A stretch of 64,000 bases of DNA from Bacillota bacterium. GTDB lineage: Bacteria > Bacillota > Clostridia > Acetivibrionales > JAEZXR01. The notes under the pieces are model-generated. The model worked only from the letters and a program-made list of their open reading frames with translations. It did not search any database and was not told where the DNA came from. This document shows, piece by piece, positions 1 to 7,892 of the stretch (the first letter of the stretch is position 1; every line of letters begins with the position of its first letter). The stretch is taken from contig JAEZXR010000143.1 in the NCBI GenBank assembly GCA_023419605.1, positions 1-64,000 on the forward strand, given 5' to 3'. Both the position numbers and the translations under genes were made by a program.

Positions 1-280
1 AACCCCCTTCGTTATTGTTTTTGTTAGCACTTAACAACTTCGACAGGGAATGGCTTTCACCTTTTGTTATATTATGGTGTCCAATATATTACATTTTCAA
101 GGTTCACGTTTGTACGAAACTTACGTAGCTGGTCTTGACAGGAGATCACTGCTGCAACATAAGAAGGCTTCCTCTGGCACCAGATATTTTGTCGTGAAGA
201 AAGCACCCCCAAAATCTACTATGTTGGAGGTGCTTTTTCATGGCAAAATGATCTATCGGATTAAAATTTGAAATCCTAGT
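1..280. other. Left edge, no supported gene
   Basis: A 74-codon open frame on the plus strand has no recognisable protein features and no clear ribosome binding site, so I do not call it. The only clear element is the hairpin at 200-238. The first 130 bases could be the decayed end of a mobile element, but nothing decisive is visible. Confidence 0.4.
200..238. terminator. Hairpin terminator
   Basis: AAAGCACC (200-207) pairs with GGTGCTTT (229-236), followed by a T-run on the plus strand. The minus strand also has Ts beyond the stem, so it could end the SMR-gene transcript arriving from the right. Confidence 0.6.
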
Positions 281-604
281 CTAGTGACCTGCACCACTTA
301 AATTTAATCCTATAGCCCCTATAATGATAAGGCCTATAAATATAACTTTCTGAATGGTAAAAGATTCCTTAAAAAATAGTACTCCAATCGTTGTTATTAA
401 AGCGATTCCAATGCCGGACCAAATCGCATACGCCGTTCCCGTTTCAATGTCTTTTAGCGCCAGTGAAAGCACGCTCAAGCTCAAAACGTAAAATACCAAC
501 ATCAAAATTGTGAACTTCAACTTGGTCATTCCAAAGGAAAGCTTCATGAAAGTAGTTCCACACACTTCAAATATGATTGCCAAACCCAGATACGCCCACT
601 TCAT
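281..604 (-). CDS. Small multidrug resistance (SMR) family efflux protein, YvaE-like
   Basis: A 107-residue protein of the usual SMR length with four predicted membrane helices. The first helix carries the conserved membrane glutamate (IIFEVCGTT, Glu13), which in the EmrE family binds proton and drug alternately. The third-helix motif TAYAIWSGIGIA is characteristic of the drug-exporting branch. The likely role is proton-coupled export of cationic compounds, or guanidinium-type metabolites as in Gdx relatives, as an antiparallel dimer or a heterodimer. It lies 9 bases downstream of a YvaD-like gene, the same pairing as yvaD-yvaE in Bacillus subtilis. The start ATG is preceded by GAGGTGAAGGC. 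Family call is secure; the substrate is unknown. Confidence 0.9.
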   Translation of the reverse strand: MKWAYLGLAIIFEVCGTTFMKLSFGMTKLKFTILMLVFYVLSLSVLSLALKDIETGTAYAIWSGIGIALITTIGVLFFKESFTIQKVIFIGLIIIGAIGLNLSGAGH

Positions 605-613
605 GCCTTCACC

Positions 614-1003
614 TCATTCCAATTTGTCTTTTACAACCCTACCGATAAAAAATAATGGATATACCAACAAGTACAAATTAACCGACCACCAGGATATGTC
701 AAAATCTAATCTTAAAGCCCAGAATGCGATGGCTTGCAGCCCCGAGCAAAAAGTCAGTACCAGCGAAATCAAGCTTAACTTTTTCCAGAGTTGATTTTTC
801 TTTCCGTAGAGATAAATGCTTGACAGCCCGGTCGCAGAGATACACATATCCAGTGGAAAGAACGACCAGTTCCAGGCAACAAGAATAGGATTTGTGTAGT
901 CCTTAAAAGCCCAGCTTTCCGGTATCAGATGTAATGCGGTAACCAGCCAGTACAGGATAAACCCTATATCGGTGATTAAGAAAAACGGTTTTAAGTATTT
1001 CAT
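614..1003 (-). CDS. YvaD-like membrane protein (DUF5360)
   Basis: A 129-residue integral membrane protein with four hydrophobic segments, roughly residues 5-25, 40-65, 73-97 and 103-123. The WNWSFFPLDMCISATGLSSI stretch and the gene order with an SMR exporter match the B. subtilis YvaD family (DUF5360), whose function is unknown. The ATG has a good GGGGGAAAAT ribosome site. It is the first gene of a two-gene unit with the SMR protein and may assist that pump, an inference from linkage only. The family assignment is from memory of YvaD and should be checked by a profile search. Confidence 0.7.
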   Translation of the reverse strand: MKYLKPFFLITDIGFILYWLVTALHLIPESWAFKDYTNPILVAWNWSFFPLDMCISATGLSSIYLYGKKNQLWKKLSLISLVLTFCSGLQAIAFWALRLDFDISWWSVNLYLLVYPLFFIGRVVKDKLE

Positions 1004-1055
1004 ATTTTCCCCCTAACGATAAATATTTTAAAAAGTATTATGCCTCACCCTAAAG

Positions 1056-2204
1056 CTATACTACCTTTTTTATACCCGGCGTGCGTACCAATATACTGCT
1101 GACAGCCAAACACAGTCCATACGTGAGAGTAGTTACAATAACCACTTTAATCAAAACATTCATATCAATGCTGCTTAACATTTTTTGCAAGGCAATGATG
1201 AAAAGCGATTGAATAATGTATATGGAATAACTGCATCTGCTGGCCAGATCAAGGAATGGATTTGTAAAATTGAATCTACGTTTAAAAGCCACCAGTAATT
1301 TTAATATAATTCCTATACCCACAAAGGGCTCCCAAAAGGAGTAAAATAATGATTCAAGCGTCGCGCCTCCGTAAAAATTACTCACATCACCGGATGCTGG
1401 CGTAGCAATTAAAAATACAACCGGAAGCAAGATTATAGAAACAATAGATATCTTGAAAAAGGTGGATGCAAGCTTTTCGTCCAGCTTGTCGAGCCAATTG
1501 TTTCTATATGCAGCAACTCCCAGTGCAAAAAGTAGAATGTACTGCGGAAAATATCCAAAAGTAAAATCAAAAATATACATTTCATTGGTTCTAAAAAACA
1601 ATCGAGTGATAAAGTTAAAGCATCCCAGCAGGATAATGAAAGCAAGCACTTTCCATGCGTTGGGAAAATCCAGTTCAGGAAGCCGGATTTTATTTATTCC
1701 TCTCCCTAAAGCATAGATAAGCGTAAAAATCAGCAGTGCCATTACAAACCACAGATTATAAAAGCCAAGAGAAGAGAAATAGGCTTTCCGCTGCACAAAA
1801 TTCATGCACAAGGGATTTAGCACAAAATAATAAAATAAAGCAGGGATCAATAATTTAGGTATCCGGTCTTTTAAAAAAACATAAAAGCCTTTATTGTCAT
1901 AGGATTTAGGAGAAAAATAGGCAGAGATGAAAAAGAATATCCCCATGAAAAAGCTCTGTAAAACTGCATTCATCATTGTGAGTATTGAAGTAGAAATAAA
2001 ATCGTCCGAAGCTTCAATATAATACCACCCGCCTGCACCGCCATAGGCCATACTTGCATGGACTAAAACGACAGCAACGGCAAGCAGGGCTTTTATGTTA
2101 TTCAAATAATGCAGTTTAACAACACCCATTTCTTTTCCTGCTTCCATATCTCTATGCCTTAAGTCTATAGCACCCATACTGTCTCTCCGCTGCTGTAGAA
2201 TCAC
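1056..2204 (-). CDS. Acyltransferase-3 family membrane protein
   Basis: A polytopic protein of about ten helices beginning LHYLNNIKALLAVAVVLVHA, the first-helix signature of the acyltransferase-3 family (OafA/YrhL-like) that transfers acetyl or other acyl groups to sugars, antibiotics or lipids at the membrane. The histidine in VVLVHAS fits the family's essential helix-1 histidine. I place the start at GTG 2204 because AAAGGAG lies 7 bases upstream; an upstream start at 2276 would overlap the preceding methyltransferase by 35 bases and adds a basic tail unlike the family. It is the last gene of the four-gene operon from 5476, suggesting it acylates that operon's product. The acyl donor and acceptor cannot be deduced. 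Confidence 0.8.
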   Translation of the reverse strand: MILQQRRDSMGAIDLRHRDMEAGKEMGVVKLHYLNNIKALLAVAVVLVHASMAYGGAGGWYYIEASDDFISTSILTMMNAVLQSFFMGIFFFISAYFSPKSYDNKGFYVFLKDRIPKLLIPALFYYFVLNPLCMNFVQRKAYFSSLGFYNLWFVMALLIFTLIYALGRGINKIRLPELDFPNAWKVLAFIILLGCFNFITRLFFRTNEMYIFDFTFGYFPQYILLFALGVAAYRNNWLDKLDEKLASTFFKISIVSIILLPVVFLIATPASGDVSNFYGGATLESLFYSFWEPFVGIGIILKLLVAFKRRFNFTNPFLDLASRCSYSIYIIQSLFIIALQKMLSSIDMNVLIKVVIVTTLTYGLCLAVSSILVRTPGIKKVV

Positions 2205-2241
2205 AGCTTCTCTCCTTTCAAAGGTTTGCAGAAAACTATTT

Positions 2242-3117
2242 TTACACCGCTTCCTTGTTTGCAACACCTGCAACATATGTATGGCTCAATTTAGATTTTA
2301 TACCACTTTTTATAATTTTATCGATCTCTTCCCTGACTTGTATAATGATATCCTGCTCCCTTTGACGGTCGATTACGTCAATATATCCTGCTGCCGCGCC
2401 GGAACGCTGTACCCATTCCACAGCATCGTCCCCGCTATTGCATGCCAGTATCTCCTCCCCTTCCCAGCACTCTACAGGATTTAAGCCGCCTTTTGCAAAC
2501 CACTTTTGCAGCGCCTGGGTATTGGCCGGCAGCTCAAGCTTTATATAGCGCTGCAAATAGGAGGGTTCTTTTTCCAGAACCTTTTCAAAGGCCTTCATTA
2601 CTAACTCTTCAGAATCAATACGTGTCTCAATAATTCCCACCTGTCCTTTGGGTTTTAGAACACGCTTTACTTCTTTGAAAAATTCTACAGGCTTGATATA
2701 ACAAATAGCCCACCCGCAGATCACGATATCCACACTGTCGGGGGGTATGCTCCGGAGCAGCTCCATCATATCACCCTGCTGCATATTCAATTTTATACCG
2801 GTAAAGGGCGAAAGCTTTTGGCGCGCGATATTCAGCATACCCAGGGATTGGTCAACCGTAGTAATCGCCCCCCGTCCATTTAAAAGCCGTGCCATTTCAA
2901 CCGTAAGAAACCCTGTACCGCAGGCTAGTTCAAGAATGTTCATGCCTTCCTCAATGTTCATTTTTCCGAGTACTTCGATGGAATATTTACCCATTGTGCT
3001 GGAAAAAAAAGAATCGTAATCTCCGCTCGCCTTATCATAATCCTTTGCGCTGTCTGCGTACTTCCCTGACAGCATCAGCTGCGCCCCACGCAATGCAAGT
3101 TTTAATTTTTTTACCAT
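2242..3117 (-). CDS. Class I SAM-dependent methyltransferase (UbiE/Coq5-like)
   Basis: A 291-residue Rossmann-fold methyltransferase. Motif I (NILELACGTGFLTVEMA) begins near residue 60, the motif II acidic residue is in AITTVDQS, and the post-motif region DSVDIVICGWAICYI matches the small-molecule (UbiE/BioC-type) methyltransferases. The N-terminal SGDYDSFFSSTMGKYS is like the substrate cap of quinone methyltransferases. It is the third gene of the operon, 32 bases after the FemAB-like gene. A small molecule or lipid made by the neighbours is a more likely substrate than menaquinone, since no quinone genes are nearby. The ribosome site AGGGGTGCG precedes the ATG. Confidence 0.85.
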   Translation of the reverse strand: MVKKLKLALRGAQLMLSGKYADSAKDYDKASGDYDSFFSSTMGKYSIEVLGKMNIEEGMNILELACGTGFLTVEMARLLNGRGAITTVDQSLGMLNIARQKLSPFTGIKLNMQQGDMMELLRSIPPDSVDIVICGWAICYIKPVEFFKEVKRVLKPKGQVGIIETRIDSEELVMKAFEKVLEKEPSYLQRYIKLELPANTQALQKWFAKGGLNPVECWEGEEILACNSGDDAVEWVQRSGAAAGYIDVIDRQREQDIIIQVREEIDKIIKSGIKSKLSHTYVAGVANKEAV

Positions 3118-3149
3118 GTTTCATCGCACCCCTTACCTTGATAAAATAA

Positions 3150-4340
3150 TTACGCACTTTTGTTTCCGGCTTTGCCGGAGAAATAATTTGAAAAAAGGGT
3201 TTTCAGATCCTCATGGGGATCTGTAGAGTTGGATAGCCTATCATATTTATCAAAAAGCTTTTCAAACAGTATTTTGTATACCTTGTTCATCAGCGGATTC
3301 CGGTGCTTCGAATAAAGAAGCAAGGGTACCAGCTTTGACCCCATTTCCAGTTTGGGACGATAGCTGGTCTGGCTGAGATACAGCCTTTTCATCCCCTTCT
3401 GAATTGCATATTCAATATTCTTATAGTGCAGTATAAAATAAAGATGATACTTGCTGGCGTATTCATAATCAAGTCCGGTCCGTACATTGATACATACATC
3501 CTGCGAACAAATGATCAAGGAAAACCCTACAATCCTTTCACCATATTTTGCAATAATGACTCTCGCAGAATCCCCCAAATTTCTTTTGATATTGATAAAG
3601 AAATCCTTTTTCAGCTTTTCGAATTTGACCGGCGCCTTATTGAAGGTATTCTCATACAGTACGTATATGTCTTCTACAATATCCTGAATTTCCTCTACAA
3701 TTTCAAATTCTATACCGCCCTGCTTCTTGTACTGGTTTATCTTATTACGAATATTCTGTCGGTATCGGATTTTTAAGTTCTGTACATATTCCTCAAATGA
3801 GTTCCAGGATAGGTCAATATATGTCCCGGGAAGGCTGTAAGCCTTGAAATAGGAATGCTCCTCCATAGCATTATGAAAGTCTTCCGCATAATGGATGAAG
3901 TCCTTAAACATAACTAATTTGATTTTTTCTCTTTTAGCGATATCTTCAACCTCTTTTAGAATCAGAGCCACCATATTCTTCAAATCAATATCCTTTTTCA
4001 TGTTAATCTTGTTGTATTCGGATATGCAGCAGCCGCAAAACAAGACACGCTGCTTTAAAAAGCAGGGCAGATAATTCCTGATGATCGAGCATAAATTTTT
4101 TGTTGTGCCAACCAACGGGGTGTCCAGGTAAAAGCTGTCGGTTATGAATACCGGCATTGCTGCGACCAATTCTGCCTCCGACGCATATACCAAAATGTAA
4201 TAGTTACGATAGTCATTGATGGCCGAATCTTCAATTGACTTCATGTAATTATAGGACATTTGAATATCCGATGGATCAACCAATGCATCCCAGGCATTTT
4301 TATCGATATCATTCAGCTTCGATATTACTTTAGTAAACAT
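3150..4340 (-). CDS. FemAB/GNAT-like N-acyltransferase
   Basis: A 396-residue protein with the double-GNAT layout of the FemAB-like (peptidoglycan biosynthesis/recognition) superfamily. The N-terminal half starts NAWDALVDPSDIQMSYNYM. The middle holds the basic linker IRYRQNIRNKINQYKKQGG, and the C-terminal half ends with SQTSYRPKLEMGS. Relatives use aminoacyl-tRNA (FemX, PacB) or acyl-CoA to acylate amines; the sequence alone does not say which donor is used here. It overlaps the upstream reductase gene by 16 bases, so the two are translationally coupled. A tRNA-like gene lies just beyond that reductase on the other strand, which makes tRNA dependence worth testing. The ribosome site is AGAGGAAAATCT before the ATG. 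Confidence 0.7.
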   Translation of the reverse strand: MFTKVISKLNDIDKNAWDALVDPSDIQMSYNYMKSIEDSAINDYRNYYILVYASEAELVAAMPVFITDSFYLDTPLVGTTKNLCSIIRNYLPCFLKQRVLFCGCCISEYNKINMKKDIDLKNMVALILKEVEDIAKREKIKLVMFKDFIHYAEDFHNAMEEHSYFKAYSLPGTYIDLSWNSFEEYVQNLKIRYRQNIRNKINQYKKQGGIEFEIVEEIQDIVEDIYVLYENTFNKAPVKFEKLKKDFFINIKRNLGDSARVIIAKYGERIVGFSLIICSQDVCINVRTGLDYEYASKYHLYFILHYKNIEYAIQKGMKRLYLSQTSYRPKLEMGSKLVPLLLYSKHRNPLMNKVYKILFEKLFDKYDRLSNSTDPHEDLKTLFSNYFSGKAGNKSA

Positions 4341-5476
4341 AGATTTTCCTCTTTTCCCCCTATAAAATAGTTTGCCGAATATTTATTCTTCTGATTTGCA
4401 GGTATTTTTAGAATCCCCATATCGATGCAGTAATCGTATGCCTTTTGGAAATACAGGTCGTCGATTTGCGGACACATAATGCCTGAATGCTGTAATGCCT
4501 CATTGGTATTGGTTTTATCAAAGGTATGCGACTTCTCTACATAATTCAGAATGGCACTTAATCGGAGGAGCAGTCGCGGCTTTATCAAATGGCCGTCATA
4601 CAGGGGTAAAAACTCCGGCACTTTCGTCCCGGCTGCTCTGCACATGCTGTGAACAATCTCCCGTACCTTTGTATTTGTGTCATGAACGATATGAAATGCT
4701 TTACCGACCGCGCTTTCCTGCGATGCTATCCTTGTCAGCGCATCCAGGAAATAATCAATCGGCACGATATTAATTGCTGATTCTTCCTCACAAAGAAAAA
4801 CGGGTAGACTTTCTCTGCAAAATTGTCTCATGAAATCGAATAATATATTAGAGGGAGTGGTTTCACCCGTCATTGAGTGACTTCCAATAATTGATGGGCG
4901 GAAGATAATACACGGCAATCCGCTTTCAAGCTCTTGCAAGACCTGTTTTTCAGCCTCGCACTTTGTCTGTTCGTATGTGTTTGAAAATGTTTGTCCAATA
5001 TAAAATTGCCTCTCCTTGAACATGTTTTTTTCGCTGCCTGCCACATAAGCCGTGCTGATATAATTAAAACACTGCAACCCCTTTGTCCTGTGGCATGATT
5101 TTGCAAATTCCAGGACATTCTTTGTACCTTTAACATTGATATCCCTTGCTTCACTCAAGGGCAAATTAAAATCTATGCTGGCTGCTGAATGAAAGATTGT
5201 ACTGATTTTAGTAGACAAGTCGCGATAGGCCGGTTCATCAATGCCAAGATTGTCATAAGTGACATCACCGTTAACGATGCTTATTCTGTCACTTCGTGTA
5301 TCAAAAAAGTCTTCTCCCAGATATTTATTCAAAATATCCCTTGCTTTTTGCTCCGATGATACGTTCTTACCTGGCCTTACAAGTAATGTTACGTGATTCC
5401 GTTTCTCCTGCAAAAGCTTTCTGATGAGATAAACACCCACAAAACCGGTGCCACCCGTAACTAAAATATTATTCAT
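4325..5476 (-). CDS. NAD(P)-dependent thioester-reductase-like extended SDR
   Basis: About 383 residues. The N-terminal NILVTGGTGFVGVYLIRKLL is the dinucleotide-binding motif of extended short-chain dehydrogenases. The spacing to SIVNGDVTYDNLGI, TIFHSAASIDFNLPLSEARD and STAYVAG fits the reductase domain family of Lys2, carboxylic acid reductases and NRPS terminal domains (NAD_binding_4). The catalytic Tyr and Lys appear in NTYEQTKCEAEK. Such domains reduce carrier-bound acyl thioesters to aldehydes or alcohols; here it is stand-alone, without adenylation or carrier domains. I chose ATG 5476, which has GGGTGAT upstream, over TTG 5506. It is the first gene of the operon. The aldehyde or fatty-acyl product is inferred, not shown. 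Confidence 0.78.
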   Translation of the reverse strand: MNNILVTGGTGFVGVYLIRKLLQEKRNHVTLLVRPGKNVSSEQKARDILNKYLGEDFFDTRSDRISIVNGDVTYDNLGIDEPAYRDLSTKISTIFHSAASIDFNLPLSEARDINVKGTKNVLEFAKSCHRTKGLQCFNYISTAYVAGSEKNMFKERQFYIGQTFSNTYEQTKCEAEKQVLQELESGLPCIIFRPSIIGSHSMTGETTPSNILFDFMRQFCRESLPVFLCEEESAINIVPIDYFLDALTRIASQESAVGKAFHIVHDTNTKVREIVHSMCRAAGTKVPEFLPLYDGHLIKPRLLLRLSAILNYVEKSHTFDKTNTNEALQHSGIMCPQIDDLYFQKAYDYCIDMGILKIPANQKNKYSANYFIGGKEENLCLLK

Positions 5477-5518
5477 ACAATCACCCAAATATGTATTATT
5501 ATGCAAGATAATGTATAC

Positions 5519-5569
5519 TACATATAATTACATATATCTTCCATTTTGTCAATAATGTAACTATATGTA
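5519..5569. promoter_or_regulatory. Inverted-repeat operator over the thioester-reductase promoter
   Basis: TACATATAATTACAT (5519-5533) and ATGTAACTATATGTA (5555-5569) form a 15-bp inverted repeat with one mismatch. Between them, on the minus strand, lies a perfect -35 TTGACA (5552-5547), and the left arm covers the expected -10 (TAATTA or ATTATA). This is the geometry of a repressor site. No regulator gene is adjacent, so the protein is unknown. Confidence 0.6.
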
Positions 5570-5597
5570 AAATTTAAAATAATTTTGAAACATTTTA

Positions 5598-5626
5598 TTG
5601 ACTTCCAGAAGCTGGAGTTGTATAAT
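5598..5626 (+). promoter_or_regulatory. Consensus sigma-A promoter for the tRNA-like gene
   Basis: TTGACT (5598-5603), a 17-base spacer and a perfect TATAAT (5621-5626). The predicted start of transcription is about 11 bases before the tRNA 5' end, as expected for a dedicated single-gene tRNA promoter. Confidence 0.8.
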
Positions 5627-5644
5627 TTGTTCTAGTTAGCAAAG

Positions 5645-5734
5645 GGAGAGATGGCCGAGCGGTTTAAGGCGCTTGTTATATTAACCGGTATAGGCGAAGG
5701 TCTATCGTAAGTTCAAATCTTACTCTCTCCTCCA
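5645..5734 (+). tRNA. Aberrant class II (Ser/Leu-type) tRNA or tRNA-like gene, anticodon UAU
   Basis: A 90-base cloverleaf. The acceptor GGAGAGA/TCTCTCC is perfect (5645-5651, 5724-5730). The D arm GCC/GGC has GG in its loop, and the long variable arm has ATAG/CTAT pairs. The T arm GTAAG/CTTAC has the loop TTCAAAT, and an encoded CCA ends at 5734. The body resembles tRNA-Ser, but the anticodon arm CTTGT-TATATTA-ACCGG is abnormal. Position 33 is A instead of U, the anticodon reads UAU, there is a T-C mismatch in the stem, and loop bases 32-33 can pair with 37-38, leaving a triloop. The discriminator is T, not the bacterial serine G. A functional non-decoding tRNA or a decaying tRNA-Ser copy are both possible; the promoter and terminator favour expression. 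Confidence 0.7.
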
Positions 5735-5745
5735 TGTAATTTATA

Positions 5746-5782
5746 AATACAGCCTTTCAATTTGCTTGAAAGGCTGTATTTG
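5746..5782 (+). terminator. Terminator of the tRNA-like gene
   Basis: A perfect 15-bp stem, 5746-5760 with 5766-5780 (AATACAGCCTTTCAA and its complement), with a 5-base loop, 12 bases after the encoded CCA. Confidence 0.8.
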
Positions 5783-6099
5783 CATGCGCGCGGCCCTGCC
5801 GGAAAAATCCACTTTCCAGCTGCTTGTTTCTTTACCTGTTTGAATTTGAAGTTGCCGTCAGAATATCCAAAATTTTATAGAAATTTGTTCAAACTCACTT
5901 GACATAAATCCAGGTTTTTAGTACTTTAATTATAAGGATAAATGTTAATAAAATCCTGCAATGGAATATCATACATACCAGGACAAGAAGCTACTGTAAA
6001 CAGTTGAGAACGCTTTAACGATATGCGGGCCGCAAATCACCCTACGGCACTTTATATGCCGGCCACCATTGTGCTATTTTATTGGAATGAGGGATGAAA
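5783..6099 (+). promoter_or_regulatory. Toxin-gene upstream region with candidate promoter
   Basis: TTGACA (5899-5904), 17 bases, then TACTTT (5922-5927) is a plausible promoter for the toxin gene, leaving a leader of about 165 bases. The leader shows no riboswitch I can recognise. Confidence 0.45.
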
Positions 6100-7494
6100 A
6101 TGAGCGGAGCAGCTTTAAGTCTGAACAGTTCAACCATAGGGATATCCTTCGACAGAATGAATGCAGCCAAAAGGAAGCTAGGCCGGGCCCAGGAAGAAGC
6201 CCAGGCCGAGAAGGACAGCCTGTCAAGAGCTATCAGCAGTCTGCAGGTAGAAGATGGAAGGCTGCGGCAGAAGGCCGAAGCACTGAACAGACTGCGCAGC
6301 AAAGTAAGCAATCGGGTGGCTGACCTGCAAAGAGCGGGAAGTCATGTGGATTATGCAGTTCAAAGGTTTACGGAAATAGACAATCAGTGTGCACGGAAGA
6401 TAAAGGCAGGCGGCTATGAAGTCAGGAAAACTCTAGGCATTTCCAACCAGGGAGGAATATTTGGCAATGTCCTCGGCGGATTGGTTTCTATCGCCGATAA
6501 AGGAAAAGCAGCTTGGAAAAAGGCAACGAGCTGGGTAAAGGATCATAAAAGTGAAATCCTTAAGGGATTGGCCATTGGTTTAATCGCAGCAGCTTCCATC
6601 GCATTGGGAGTTGTGACTTTAGGCGCTTCCGTCCCGGCAGAATTAGCTCTGTTGAGCCTCCTCGGAGGCGGCGCCCTTATCGGAGGCGGTGTCAGTTTGG
6701 GTATGGCAGAGGCAGTGGACCTCCTGGGAGATGGAACACTTAATCTGTCGGCAAAACAATACCTGGGAGTTTACGCAGGGGGAGCCTTTGTAGGTGCGAC
6801 ATTGCCTCTGGGAGGAGAGCTTTTGCCCGCGGCCAATGCCATCTGGGGCGGAACCTGTGCAATGACGGGAAATGCGGTTGAGCAGTACATAGGAACAGGG
6901 AAGGTAGATCACAGTCAGGCGATAATGACAGGTGCTTCTGCCGGAGTATTTTCCTATGGTCTCAACAAGCTTATACCCGTTTTGACAGGCAGGGGGCCAA
7001 GTCTGAAAATACCATCTATGCAGGCAAACAAGGCTGCTACATTGGAGAGCCGGACTACCAAGGGGACTGGTGAATTTAATTTAATCAAAAACAAATTTCC
7101 AAGTGAAGCACTCCCTAAAGACGGTAGGATTGCATCCTATAATATTGAAAATGGAAAGATAACGGGATTGAATGGACAGAGAAACTTAGACTTTGTTATC
7201 GATACTGATGGAAATCTAGTACTTGGTAAAAGACATCATACTTTAGGAAACAGGAAAGATGTTCTTGGGGCAGGACAAATTAAATTAGATGGTCATGGGC
7301 AACTGAGAAGAATAGATAACCTTTCTGGACATTATAGACCAACAGTGCCAGAGGCAATGAATTATCCAGAGTTATTTGAAAAAGCAGGTGTCAGAACTAA
7401 AAATGCATGGCTAGAATTATATGATATGAAAATTAGCCCTGATGGATTTGTTGAAGGAATCGAAAAAGTAGTTGCTAAGAAGATAGGTAGGTGA
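6100..7494 (+). CDS. Polymorphic toxin with coiled-coil N-terminus and unknown C-terminal toxin domain
   Basis: 464 residues. Residues about 12-100 form a long coiled coil of the WXG/LXG-like secretion type. Residues about 110-155 are a linker, and about 155-290 are hydrophobic and Gly/Ala-rich (GLAIGLIAAASIALGVVTLG), a pre-toxin membrane region. The last 150 residues are a hydrophilic cassette containing LVLGKRHHTLGNRKDVLGAG and DNLSGHYRPT, whose His/Arg/Tyr residues look catalytic; I do not recognise the enzyme. The start ATG 6100 sits 6 bases after GAGGG, better than the ATG at 6094. Base composition becomes AT-rich from about 7030, the usual sign of a swapped toxin tip. The partner gene overlaps by 4 bases. 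No secretion genes are in the window. Confidence 0.75.
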   Translation: MSGAALSLNSSTIGISFDRMNAAKRKLGRAQEEAQAEKDSLSRAISSLQVEDGRLRQKAEALNRLRSKVSNRVADLQRAGSHVDYAVQRFTEIDNQCARKIKAGGYEVRKTLGISNQGGIFGNVLGGLVSIADKGKAAWKKATSWVKDHKSEILKGLAIGLIAAASIALGVVTLGASVPAELALLSLLGGGALIGGGVSLGMAEAVDLLGDGTLNLSAKQYLGVYAGGAFVGATLPLGGELLPAANAIWGGTCAMTGNAVEQYIGTGKVDHSQAIMTGASAGVFSYGLNKLIPVLTGRGPSLKIPSMQANKAATLESRTTKGTGEFNLIKNKFPSEALPKDGRIASYNIENGKITGLNGQRNLDFVIDTDGNLVLGKRHHTLGNRKDVLGAGQIKLDGHGQLRRIDNLSGHYRPTVPEAMNYPELFEKAGVRTKNAWLELYDMKISPDGFVEGIEKVVAKKIGR

Positions 7495-7883
7495 TATGTT
7501 TGGATAGAGAAACATTTAAGGAAAATTTACTTAGAGCCCTTAGTAAAATACCTGAGTATAAAGACAAAGCCTCATCAAAAGAATGTAAATTTACCGTAGT
7601 TCCAGTAGAGGAAAACGGAAAAAGCTATAATTCTAAAGATGATATGATGAGACTATGGGTATTAAGTGAAAAAAATCTACTGAACAGGTATTTGGACTTA
7701 GAAGGTATTGTTAAAATGTTTTCTGGACTTGAACCATTATACCCATTATGGATCGATGTTCATGTTAAAGAAAATAGTGAAGAGTGTATTGTAATTGAAC
7801 TTAAAACCAGCTTAAGGTTTCGTAAACCTAGTGAGTTGAAAAACCAGGAAGAAGGCTACCCGCCATTTAAAGTAGTTAATTAA
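7491..7883 (+). CDS. Probable immunity protein for the adjacent toxin
   Basis: A 130-residue acidic cytoplasmic-type protein with no signal peptide and no family I recognise. The start GTG overlaps the toxin stop (GTGA), which implies translational coupling, as in toxin-immunity pairs. It shares the AT-rich composition of the toxin tip and contains a stretch of mixed alpha/beta character around PLYPLWIDVHVKENSEECIV. The immunity role is inferred purely from position, size and composition. An alternative TTG start at 7500 would remove three residues. Confidence 0.6.
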   Translation: MICLDRETFKENLLRALSKIPEYKDKASSKECKFTVVPVEENGKSYNSKDDMMRLWVLSEKNLLNRYLDLEGIVKMFSGLEPLYPLWIDVHVKENSEECIVIELKTSLRFRKPSELKNQEEGYPPFKVVN

Positions 7884-7892
7884 AGGATCGAT

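Noticed and set aside
1..130. Insertion-sequence end at the left edge
   Set aside because: Suggestive base usage but no terminal repeat or transposase fragment I can translate.
50..271. 74-codon open frame at the left edge
   Set aside because: No ribosome site, no domain, ends inside a terminator hairpin; composition looks non-coding.
5645..5734. Ordinary tRNA-Ser or tRNA-Leu
   Set aside because: A33, UAU in a potential triloop, a stem mismatch and discriminator U are all incompatible with a standard serine or leucine tRNA.
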